Source: Styela clava (Eukaryota > Chordata > Ascidiacea > Stolidobranchia > Styelidae). Taken from it: a stretch of 64,000 nucleotides of DNA. Under the pieces are notes generated by a model that saw only the letters and a list, made by a program, of their open reading frames with translations, was not told the DNA's origin and did no database searches. Every line of letters starts with the position of its first letter. The stretch's first letter is position 1. Location of the stretch: positions 19,211,650-19,275,649 of the forward strand of contig NC_135262.1 of assembly GCF_964204865.1 (NCBI RefSeq). The letters are read 5' to 3'. Made by a program: the position numbers and the translations under genes. Positions 36,125 to 46,251 of the stretch are shown piece after piece.

Positions 36125-37243
36125 TTTGTAATCAGCATTTTGATTAAGTTTGACAACGATAATGTTGGACGAAAAGCTATGGCTAAGTGTAGATGGAAAA
36201 GGCAACACCCCCTCCTCGTGCCGATAACACGCAGGGAAGCCAAATTCGAAAAGGCATATGGCAAAGGAGCACAAGTTTCCCGATACCAGTTTCCGTTGAC
36301 GCTTGGTTGGGCCGTCACAATTCACAAATGTCAAGGTATTACTTTAAATAAGATTGTCGTCAACACAAAGGGAAAGAAATTTGGCTGTGGGCAAGTTTAT
36401 GTCGCTTTGTCCCGGGTTAGAAAGTTGGAAAATTTGTATCTGACTGATTTTGATCCCTGTACTATCCGATGTAGTTCTGAGTGTTCTGAAGTGATGAATA
36501 ACATGCGTACAATGCCCATAGCACACCAACGTCCACCCACATTGACAGATTTAAATAAATCAAATTGGTTAACGATAGGTCATTTAAACATAAAGTACTT
36601 TTTAAAGAAGATGAACGGTATAGTTTCTTATACAGAGGGTGAAATTTTTCGTCATGCTGATATTTGCTGTTTCACAGAAACATATTTGACGGAACGCCAC
36701 AACATAGACAAATTCACCAACAAATTTGACTACGTTTCCTTTAGAGAAGACGTACCCAGTGAACAAAATCATGGTGGAAAGCACGGATTATTAGTCTGTG
36801 CTTCGCGAAAGCTGAACCCAGTTGAAATAAAAACATCTTCGAATGTGCTTGAGCATAAAATGATTCGACTGAAAACTTCCACGAATAAAGAATTCACTTT
36901 GTTGTTAATTTACAGACCACCGAGTTTTCCGCAGTTGGATTTTCTTAACATATTGTCTGAATTAATGACCTTCATACCACAAGGAGCTCCAACATTCATC
37001 TTGGGAGATTTTAATGATAATATTTTCCATAATCGATCATCTTCTATCATGGAAAAAATGAATGAGCTTGGTTTCCGACAATATATTCCCACCAATCGCG
37101 CGACCACAGATTATGGGTCTTTGCTTGATCACATGTATTTTAATAGAAATTGTACGGATGACAGCATTGCTGTTGATATTGTGGACACGTATTATTCGGA
37201 TCATGACACAGTGTTTATAACAACCAATTACCTAACCACATAG
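36125..37243 (+). pseudogene. Helentron helicase end and fused EEP endonuclease
   Basis: The first part carries the last helicase motifs, LTLGWAVTIHKCQGITL and GQVYVALSRVRKLENLYL. After a linker an endonuclease/exonuclease/phosphatase domain follows. GHLNIKY carries its first Asn, FTETYL a Glu-type motif, and LIYRPP, GDFND, LLDHMYF and YYSDHDTVF give the remaining catalytic Asp, Asn and His. It ends NYLTT then TAG. All the main EEP motifs are present, so the endonuclease itself looks undamaged. The domain belongs to the same superfamily as LINE endonucleases and marks this as a Helentron. Confidence 0.88.
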
Positions 37244-37260
37244 TTTAATATTTTCGGCGA

Positions 37261-37940
37261 AATACTGCTGTGTGTTTCTGCAGGAGAAATTATTCAGAAT
37301 GTGGCCAACGGATAGATTGCAATTTGGGAGAATACCACATTTGAAATCGTACTCCGTCAAAATTGTCGAGTAACATATTGAACATGCGAAAGATCGATAA
37401 GTCGGCGGTCTCCGATCGCTGTCTAGTTTTAAGAAGTTGTAAAGCTCATGATAGTTACACGCTACTGTAATAAATTGATTTCAGAAGAAACATAATTGAT
37501 TAGGGAAGGAAATACAAGAGAGAAGTGCAGAAAATGAACTATTGCGTGACTGGGATGCCATTCCCAACCATTTTTTTTTGTATCTTAAAAACTTTGCAAC
37601 TGCATTACCATCCGTGTTCTCATCTACATAATTTGCTTGTGGATCTCTTCTCTCAATTATAAACAGTATTAAGTCTCGTAACAAGAGTAACCTGAAAAAT
37701 GAAACCAGTAGTTCATGTATTTCATTGAAATTTATAAAATATAAACACAATGTAGAATCTCCATCAGCGGTAATGCAGCAGCAGAAGTCTCACTGATATA
37801 GAATAAGAAAGGTAATCAAGTCTATTTGTCGGACTGATATTTTTCCAATTAAAGAATCTGTTTATACATGTTTAAAAAGTTTATTATTGTGTATTTTTGC
37901 TTTGAAGGTAGCAAAATATTGTTTTTAATTTTGGGTAGCA
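37261..37940. other. Helentron 3' flank, no gene
   Basis: AT-rich. It includes the small palindromic motif gatcgataagtcggcggtctccgatcgc (37391-37418), which could belong to the element's 3' end, but I cannot place the end. No coding frame is supported. Confidence 0.4.
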
Positions 37941-37962
37941 CGCGGAAGAATTTGTGGAAAAA

Positions 37963-38250
37963 AGAGGGGTGCCAGTTGGATGCCCATCGCGGTACTTTGA
38001 TTAAAGACTATAGATTCACGGCGTTTACACTTGAATTTCACAAAGCACTCCGAAAAGTTTATAAGATGGAACTTCGTCAAATATTCCCTGATGCTGTGAT
38101 GATGGGTTAGCATCAATATGAATTGTGGTCGTGTGACAATGTACGGCCTCCCAAGATACCAAAGAGAGTAGGATGCTTCTCTGTTGCTGGTTAGATACGC
38201 TTTTCGAGTCTATAAAACAAAATTTTTGAAATTAATTTAATTGAATTCTG
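37963..38250 (+). repeat. duplicated block P, copy 1
   Basis: The segment 'gtgccagttg...gtttacacttgaatttcacaaagc...atgatgggttagcatcaatatgaa...gttagatacgc' recurs at 39925-40210 and 45410-45710. In each case it lies downstream (3') of a lectin gene or its remains. The short open frames in it recur as well and are not obviously genes. Confidence 0.8.
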
Positions 38251-38255
38251 GCTAC

Positions 38256-38326
38256 CTTTTTATTTTCCTGACAATACACATGACTTAAAGAAAAAATCTA
38301 ACAGCAGGAAGAATTCACTCTTGCAT
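38256..38326 (-). pseudogene. collagen-lectin exon 1 remnant
   Basis: This matches the first exon of the two collagen-lectin genes (43614-43860, 47329-47572) but has been cut down. The Met at 38326 is followed after two codons by a stop. About 15 bases of the hydrophobic signal peptide are missing, and the match ends where 'attttcctgac' joins 'ctacctttt'. All following exons are gone: the break point directly joins DNA that, in the other copies, lies several kb away on the 3' side of the gene. The upstream DNA (38327 on) is well conserved with that of the intact copies. Confidence 0.75.
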
Positions 38327-38629
38327 TTTTCTCTCGATATGAGCGTCACCTTGGGAGGAAACTAAACAAGTATGACTTTTAATTCAATGCTGGTAGATTT
38401 ATGTTATTGTCATCGTGGAAAGTTGTTTGAACATTTTCTGCCTTCAGCTATACAAAAAGGTACGTGGTACGTGACAGTGTAATTTTAAAATAATATTGTA
38501 AAGTTTGCTTTTTAATAAACATTTCAAGCACTGAGTATTCTATGATTCAATCATTACGCCTTCGAATTTCACGTGCCTTAACATGAATGCTACGTCATCT
38601 TAGTAAGATATATATTTATTGTTTCGGGA

Positions 38630-38651
38630 AGTATATATATATATATATATT
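38630..38651. repeat. TA microsatellite
   Basis: About ten TA units inside 'ggaag...ttccc'. The homologous place in the other copy (44157-44165) has only two to three units. Confidence 0.85.
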
Positions 38652-38659
38652 CCCAAATT

Positions 38660-39650
38660 CCATAACGTTTTTTTTAACCAACCAACACCAATGAAAAAGG
38701 GAATTTGGATCGATTCTCACATTGTAAATTACTCCATCAGGTCCGTATTAGCCAAACTTGAAGTTAAATTCGGTAATAACATATCTGAATGACCAGTGGC
38801 ATGTCATAGAGTCGCGGACTGACTGCTAGAAAAATATCCAATGTTGGATGATCACAAAACCTATGGAAGCAAAACTTCTCGTACCTAATTTACATTTTTT
38901 CTTCTTTTAATTATGATTGTTGATACTGTTGATACTGGGCTGTTGCAAATAAGAAATAATTGTATCAATTAGAGTGTACTTGACATTAGTTGCAAAAATA
39001 TATGTGAACCAAGATGGCGGACACCGGATACACACTGCCGATACAGTATAGTCTGTTTGTTCTGGTATATCCGGACAGTGGCGTATCATCAGAAGGGTCG
39101 TTTAATCACGATGGTCAGACCACAAATGAAAGCCATATGCGTTTGGCACCGGCGACACTTCGATGCATAACAACCAATATTAATGCTACTATTTTACAAG
39201 GTCTATTTTAATTCCCAGATTTAGGCTTTTGTTCTAATCGAAATGATTTTTTGCTCCAAGATAAGCGCTACATCTATCTAAAGATGTTGAGGATTTGAAC
39301 CTTTGCAGGTCCCAACGCAATTGTATTACAAAATTCAAAACTCCTTTCTAAAAATTTCAAATAGTTTTGTTCTTGATACAGACTTTGAACTCTGATTGCG
39401 GGGCAAATAACAAGGAACGTACTGTGTTGAACAATGCCATGGCTAAACAACAAGATATACAACAACCGAGTTTCGTGGATTGCGAACAACTGCTTGTTTA
39501 ATTTAGACTTCGTTTTCGAAATTGCATTAGAGGCCCTGGCGGCCCGCGACTTTGTATATATATATGGGCTTTATGGCATTTGTTGCTTTGCTATCCCCGC
39601 TTTCATAATGTGACACTGTAGGCACTGGTCCCGGTGGAAAGAAATAACGG
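38660..39650 (+). repeat. duplicated upstream block Q, copy 1
   Basis: The stretch with 'aaccaacaccaatgaaaaag', 'gaaccaagatggcggacacc' and 'ggccctggcggcccgcgact' recurs at 44190-45125 with small changes and short indels. It contains a frame starting MADTGYTLPIQYS in this copy that is frameshifted in the other, so protein coding is not supported. Confidence 0.75.
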
Positions 39651-40547
39651 CGATATGACCGTCGCTCGCTTATGTGCTTTTATGAATAAAATGGAGAGTT
39701 ATAAGTGATTATATGTCATTCAGTAGCCTAAGTATATGCTGAAGACCTCTTTATTTCAGCCAACTGCATATTTCTGATAGCCACAAATTAAACACATTAC
39801 TATGCTTGTTGTATTGTAGACATTTTTCAATATTGACTTGTATATGCGTCGTTAAATAGTCCAATGTTTTACAAATGCTTAGCCTTAGGATAACAAAGGT
39901 GGCCGAATTCGGAGGTGTGAGCGAAAAAAGAGGGATGCCAGTTGTATTACATTACTATCGTGGTACTTTGATTGAAAACTATAGATTTACAGCGTTTACA
40001 CTTGGATTTCACAAAGCACTCCGAGAAGTTTATAGGATGGAACTTCGTCAAATATTCCCTGATGCTGTGATGATGGGTTAGCATCAATATGAATACCAAC
40101 ATATGATAGTGTAACAGTGTATGGTCGTCCAGGATACCAACGAGAGTAGGGTGCTTTTCTGTCGCTGGTTAGATACGTTCTTCGAGTCTATAACACAATT
40201 TTTTTATTTAATAAATTTTAAATGCTGGAAATTATCCGAAAAATTAGCATGTCAAAACGCAACAAAGATACAGAAAAATTTGCGCTTTATAGGCAAACTA
40301 GCTAAGGAAATGTTTTTAAACTATTGTAAAGTGCTCTTTATCGTATTTCCTTATTATTCAAAGTAATGAATATTATTTGACATAATTGAGCCTAAAGTAG
40401 AAACATAAATAGAACACAATAAAAGGGGGTTATTTAACAACACCGCAGAAATAGATATCTCGAATTTATTTATTGACGAACTAATAGGCACAAATATAAT
40501 TCACGCACAAATGAATAGGATAAAATTGATGCGGACAATATATTGAT

Positions 40548-40553
40548 TTATTA
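40548..40553 (-). promoter_or_regulatory. possible poly(A) signal of lectin copy A
   Basis: AATAAA on the minus strand, about 70 bp past the proposed stop codon at 40625-40627. Such hexamers are common in AT-rich DNA. Confidence 0.35.
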
Positions 40554-40624
40554 TCAATAGAAGTATCTCTAATGATTAACCCCCAATCCTTCCTCAATGC
40601 CTTTGCGCTAATGAATGCGTATGC

Positions 40625-43600
40625 CTATAATGCAAGGATGCTGTAGCAGGAATAAACATGACCATAGCCTACTGTGCAATTCAAGATTCGTGCTACACAC
40701 TAACACAACATTTGTGTTAGCGTTCAGCAGGACCCTTGAATTGCATAGATTCCATAGAATGTATTGATTTCCAGCAATTTTTTCATAATATTCACCTTTG
40801 TATCGACAGTCATTCCTGTCCAAATGTGAGTGTATGTGTGGCCTATAAATATTTTCCCTCGAAGTAGAGGAACTATTTTTTCAAAATGTTCGCGATCATA
40901 AATATTAGCTGGTTGTCCATCCAGACTTTGGCACTTCTCACGACTCTGTGTCAGATCCATCCTAGATTCATCCGTTATTAGAACAAAACATTTTTCATTG
41001 TGCAGAACTGGACACAAACCTGTAAAAAATGTAAAAGCTATTTATGCCCTATAGCAGGGGTTCTCATACTTTTGGTGTTGCGGAGCCCTTGAAAAGGTTA
41101 ACTATTATTCACGGAGCCCGAAAAGAAATGTTAAAATTGTTACTTTCCCATTAATATTCCTAAGTAAAGGTAAAAGTACTCAATAACCTTTTTTAATAGG
41201 GTTAATACAAGTAATAAAAAAATCTAAATTCCAAAGATGAATTATGTATACTAAAGCTGTAAATTTGACACTTGACAAACATCACAATGACGACGATGAT
41301 TGCTTTTTTGTTCTCGTGGGGAATTATGAGTTCAATGCGGAAACATGTTACCATATTATAGTCAGTGGCGACGAAATGCTAAAAATAATAATTAATAAAG
41401 AGGTAAATCCGCAACTCAAATTTCTTGATTGAAAAACGACATACTGAAATATTAAAACTTAAAATGGAAGATCACACTATAAGTTTGGTTTCGGCAGTCT
41501 CACGTCAGATTAAAAACGCTTTTATAGGCATTGGAAATCACAAAATTTGGTGTTATGTTAGGTTTTCTTTGGTTATTCATCGTAGTAACTGTGAAATCGA
41601 AACACAGTCAATTGTGCGCGCGATGTACCTTTTTTTCATTCTAAAACTACCCACGGAGCCGCATGCAATAAATTAATTTTAATCGTTCGTATTTTGCCGA
41701 CACCTTGCCACGATTTTCTAAACGGCGATATTTTGCCCAAAAATAATCTCGAGTGCGAAAGAACAAATCAAGTTTGACAAATCCCAAAAATACGACCCAA
41801 TTTATTTATAGTTGGCAGTTTACCACGTATTTCATGTTATTTCAGAATAGTAAATCCTATTATTCCAGTAATCCTAATAGTAATCTCGAATCAAACGTGA
41901 GTAACGATGAGCACAATTAAAATATTACGACAAGACACTTTAAATGCTCGCATCGGTCATGGATTGAACATTTCACGTAACAGAAATCTCGTTATCCGTT
42001 TTTTTTTTAATCATGAAGAATGTTGCGCGAAAATTTCCGATTCCACCCCCACCCTCTCCTCAGAAGCCTGGCAGCGCTCCAGCTTATAAATAATGTCATT
42101 TTTCAATTCCGCCTCTTTGCCATATTTCGAGGCTATATTTTTCGAATATTATCAGAGCTTTTATTGCTACTTTGAACAGTTACAAAATTAGCCGAGTCAG
42201 TATTTTGAAAAGTAATCGAATAGCTCGCGGAGCCTCTGGATTTCTCTCGCGGAGCCCTGGGGCTCCGTACGGAGCACTTTGAGAACCTATGCCCTATAGA
42301 ATAGAAGAGCATATATGGATTTATTTTATGTTATTGCATTGCTAAATTCCAAGTCAAAAATATATGCGGTAGTTATCACAATGCTGCAAACCAACTGAAG
42401 TTCTTTTATACGGAGAACAAAACTGTGGAATTTTTTTTTCATGATTCACGGGTAATATACTAATATTATAGAAGAGATATAAATCCTGACATCGTCAGGC
42501 TCTTCAGAATTATGTCAATTCTAATCACCTTTTTTTAATAAGTTTAATAGTCTTGTATTTGTCTCATATTTCTCTATTTGTTTCTTGTATTGTGCTATCT
42601 CCTTCTGAAACTTTACGTCCATGTCGACAATAGCTGAATTGCAAACAAATATAATGAATATTGATAGCTGTAAAATGCTTGTCTGAGGAAGTCAGACCTT
42701 GGTCAGACGAAACGTTACAGAAATATATTAGTGTTCGTGTGCAGCAAGACTCTTGAATTGAATAGTATAGTCATTTTCACTTTTGCTAAAGCATCCTTGC
42801 GTTATACGCATACGGATCCACCTGCGCAAAGGCATAGAAAGAGCAAGGAAAGGTAGCTAGTCTCACGTAACCCCAACTGTTAAATATAATGAATATATGA
42901 TAATTGTTACGATTTATATTTCATCTGTGGAGAGTTGGGTTGAAGGTAAATTTTACAGGTTTAGTTTTATATAAAAATACTACTTAATTCATGTTTTCTT
43001 TATAAAAAAAATATAAGGCGACGTTGTTATGTTTTGCTAGTAAGCTGAGATATCTGGTTTCGAATTCGGAGCATTACATTAAGAAGCATTACACTGTATA
43101 TTCAAAAGTAAAATAAATTGATAAGCTGCTAGTGCATTGAACTTGAATACTACTGAGTTCTTGCTAAATTATATTATATTCAAGCCCTAGGCCTAAGGCG
43201 AGTTCTTCACTTAGTGTGGCCGAAAAAAGAAATATTCAGATTTTCCAAAACATGGTGACTTTCTAAATAACAATATAGGCATAAGCTTGTTCATTGTGAA
43301 GGTCCAAGACACAATGATTGTGCTACTGATATGCTGGAAAGCAGACGTATTTGTTTTTATTATCGTTTATCTTGTTGAATAATACCAGCATTTTCAAAGA
43401 TCTTTATTTCAAAACATGTTTCTTTGTCAGCATTTCATAAAAGTAACAATTATAGTATACAGTAACCTAATACTGACCAATCTCATATTTCCATAACCAT
43501 AAAATAAAACAATATATAAGCATTGAAACGAAATTATTCTCAACACCCAAATTTTGAATGCGATTAATGAATAAGTTCATTGAGGGCATTAAAAGTTAAA

Positions 43601-43860
43601 ACTAGATTTTCACCTTGGTCGATACGACGATTCATTTCAGTATAGTCAACTACTCCACGGATTCCATTTTCTCCTTTATCTCCTTTAGGACCCGCTGCGC
43701 CTCTTTTGCCAGGCCTACCTCGTGCTAGCGTGGCCAAAGGATAGTCATCATCTATTGGCTCACACATTAATTTCTTTTTATTTTCCTGACAATACACATG
43801 ACTTGAAGACCACAGCAGTAGAAGAAAAAATCTAACAGCAGGAAAAATTAACTTTTGCAT
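40625..43860 (-). CDS. secreted collagen-like C-type lectin, copy A (four exons)
   Basis: Exons by reverse reading are 43614-43860, 42529-42633, 40796-41019 and 40625-40699. Phases join cleanly (1, 1, 0) to give 216 residues. Residues 1-24 are a signal peptide with a FFLLLLW core. Residues 48-68 are seven Gly-X-Y triplets (GRPGKRGAAGPKGDKG...). Exon 2 is a 35-residue charged helix, probably a coiled coil for trimerisation. Exon 3 begins a C-type lectin domain (CPVLHNEKCFVLI, then REKCQSL, then FIGHTYTHIWTG). The arrangement of collagen, coil and lectin domain is that of collectins and MBL-like pattern-recognition proteins. The last exon ends CYSILAL and lacks the EPN/WND sugar-binding motifs, so the domain is short and divergent, or a better exon lies elsewhere. 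The intron between exons 2 and 3 holds a hAT element. The first three exons are well supported and the last is tentative. Confidence 0.7.
41055..42291. mobile_element. hAT-like element in a lectin intron, exact 8-bp TSD
   Basis: Flanked by exact ccctatag octamers (41047-41054 and 42292-42299). The left end is CAGGGGTTCTCATACTTT; the right end read in reverse is CATAGGTTCTCAAAGTGC. Both ends are followed by 'cggagccc' motifs. At 1237 bp it is longer than the other MITEs here, but no frame looks like a transposase. It sits in the second intron of lectin copy A. Copy B has no such element at the matching place. Confidence 0.88.
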
Positions 43861-44189
43861 TTTTCTCTCGATATGAGCGTCACCTTGGGAGGAAACTAAA
43901 CAAGTATGACTTTTAATTCTATGCTGGTAGATTTATGTTATTGTCATCGTGGAAAGTTGTATGAACACTTTCTGCCTTCGGCTATACAGAAAGGTACGTG
44001 ACGGTGTAATTTTAAAATCTTATTGTAAAGTTTGCTTTTTAATAAAATTTTCAAGCACTGAGTATTCTATGATTCAATCATCACGCCTTCGAATTTCACG
44101 TGCCTTAACATGAATGCTACGTCATCTTAGTAAGATATACATTTATTGTTCCGGGAAGTATATTCCCAAATTGCAGAACGTTTTTTTAA

Positions 44190-45125
44190 CCAACCAACAC
44201 CAATAAAAAAGGGAATTTGGATCGATTCTCACATTGTAAATTACTCCATCAGGTCCGTACTAGTCAAACTTAAAGTTGAATTCGGTAATAAAAATCTAAC
44301 AACATATCTGAATGACCAGTGGCGAGTCATAGAGTCACGGACTGACTGCTAGAAAAATATCCAATGATGGATGGATGATCACAAAACCTATAGAAGCAAA
44401 ACTTCTCGTACCTAATTTACAATTTCTCTTCTTTTAATTATGCTTGTTGATACTGGGCTGTTGCAAATAAGAAAGAATTGTGTCAATTAGAGTGTACTTG
44501 ACATTAGTTGCAAAATATATGTGAACCAAGATGGCGGACACCGGATACACACTGCCGATACAGTATAGTTTGTTATGTTCTGGTATATCCGTACATTGGC
44601 GTATCTTCAGAAGGGTCGTTTAATCACGATGGTCAGACCACAAATGAAAGCCGTACCGGCGACCCTTCGATGCATAACAACCAATATTAATTCTACTATT
44701 TTACAAGGCTCATTTTAAATTTCCTGATTTAGGCTTTTGTTTTAATCTAAATGATTTTTTGGTCCAAGATAAGCGCTACATCTATCTAAAGATGTTGAGA
44801 ATTTGGACCTTTGAAGGTACCAACGCAATTGTATTACAAAATGCAAATCTCCTTTCTGAAAATTTCAAATAGTTTTGTTCTTGATACAGACTTTGAACTC
44901 TGATTGCCTGCAAATAACAAGGAGTCATGGCTAAAACAGCAAGATATACAACAACCGGGTTTTCGTGGATTGCGAACAACAGCTTGTTCAATTTAGACTT
45001 CGTTTTCAAAATTGCATTAGAAGCCCTGGCGGCCCGCGACTTCGTATATATATTTATGACAATTGTTACTTTGTTATCCCCGCTTCCATATTGTGATCCT
45101 GCAGGCACTGGTCCCGGTGGAAACA
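44190..45125 (+). repeat. duplicated upstream block Q, copy 2
   Basis: Second copy of the 38660-39650 block, lying upstream (5' side) of lectin copy A as copy 1 lies upstream of the lectin remnant. It confirms that the lectin genes were duplicated together with their flanks. Confidence 0.75.
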
Positions 45126-45134
45126 ATACCGGGC

Positions 45135-45370
45135 CAACGATATGACCGTTGCTCGCTCATGGCTTTTATGAATAAAATGGAGAGTTTGATTGTATGTCAT
45201 TCAGTAAATATGCTAAAGACCTCCCTCTTTATTTCAGTCAACTGTATATTGCTGATAGCCATAAATTAAACACATACTATGCTTGTTGTATTGCAGACAT
45301 TTTTAATATTGACTTGTTTATGCGTCGTTGAATAGTCTCGCGCAATGTTTTACAAGTGCTTAGTATTATG
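45135..45370 (+). repeat. segmental repeat block R
   Basis: Matches 39649-39890 and the split copy at 26536-27752: 'gatatgaccgttgctcgctc', 'tatgaataaaatggagag', 'ttgtattgcagacattttt', 'ttgacttgtttatgcgtcg'. Because one copy is 13 kb away from the lectin cluster, this block is also dispersed, and may be a transposable element in its own right. Confidence 0.7.
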
Positions 45371-45869
45371 ATAACAAAGGTGACCAAATTCGGAGGCGTG
45401 TGCGAAAAGTAGGGGTGCCAGTTGTATGCCTAGCGTGTCACTTTGATTAAATACTACAAATTTACAGCGTTTACACTTGGATTTCACAAAGCACTCCGAG
45501 AAGTTTAGAGGATGGATTTTCGTCAAATATTCCCTGATAATGTGATGATGGTTTAGCATCAATTTGAATACCAACATGTGGTCGTGCGACACTGTATGGT
45601 CGTTCAGGAAACCAACGAGAGTAGGGCGCTTCTCTGTTGCTGGTTAGATACGCTTTTCGAGTCTATAAAACAATATTTTCAAAATTAACTTAATTGAATA
45701 CTGGAATTAGCCGAAAAATTAGCATGTCAAAACGCAACAAAATCACAGAAAAATTTTCGCTTTATAGGCAAAATAACTGAGAAAATGTTTTCAAACTATT
45801 TTCAAGTGCTCTTCATCGCACTACCAGATTATTCGAAGTAATGAATATTATTTGATATAATTGAATATA

Positions 45870-46106
45870 CGATTCCTAAAGTAGAAACATAAATGCAAAT
45901 CTCTGGTTGGATCTTATGTAGCGGTGCCTTCGAGAATAATCGCGGACTTGCGATCGTACAAACAATAGAAAAGTGTGAACCACTTTTACACTTTTTTTTA
46001 CACTTTTCTATTGTTTGTAAGATTGCAGGTCCGCGATTATCCTCGAAGGCACCGCTACATAAGATCCAACCAGAGATTTGCATTTAGGTTTCTACTTTGG
46101 GAATCG
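45870..46106. repeat. large inverted repeat (palindrome), ~110-bp arms
   Basis: Left arm 45870-~45979 and right arm ~45999-46106 are near-perfect reverse complements around a ~20-base spacer. Both run from 'gattcc(t/c)(a)aagtagaaac' inwards through 'aaatgcaaatctctggttgg', 'cttatgtagcggtgccttcga' and 'acaatagaaaagtgt'. The same short frame reads on both strands for that reason. The outermost 20 bases also occur, unduplicated, beside lectin copy A (40390-40410). Confidence 0.9.
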
Positions 46107-46251
46107 TCTGAAAGTACCGAAGAGGAGAAAATCTCTTATTTTCTCCTAGTTGGAGACATAGGCACAATATCTATATGTACATATTTGATTAGAATAAATT
46201 TCATGCGGACAAAGTACTATAATATCTAGCAATTTATTTAATTAAATTTAC

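Larger units (their letters stand above)
29316..37260 (+). mobile_element. Helentron-type Helitron, mutated, coding span
   Basis: A large rolling-circle transposon. In order, the plus strand encodes a basic 17-copy repeat, a Cys-rich DUF6570-like region, an OTU protease domain, a Helitron Rep with HUH and two-Tyr motifs, a PIF1-like helicase, and a fused EEP-type endonuclease. The endonuclease at the C-terminus is the hallmark that separates Helentrons (Helitron2) from canonical Helitrons. The coding run is interrupted by at least four frameshifts and one in-frame stop, so this copy should not be autonomous unless some are sequencing errors. I could not fix the exact termini: Helentrons insert between T and T without target duplication. 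The limits given are the coding span plus the repeat in front of it. Confidence 0.9.

Noticed and set aside
38998..39211. Frame beginning MADTGYTLPIQYS as a gene.
   Set aside because: The paralogous block at 44531 breaks the frame by indels, and nothing in it is recognisable.
45893..46087. Overlapping frames on both strands beginning MQISGWILCSGAF as genes.
   Set aside because: They are equal because the DNA is a palindrome; no domain or splice context.
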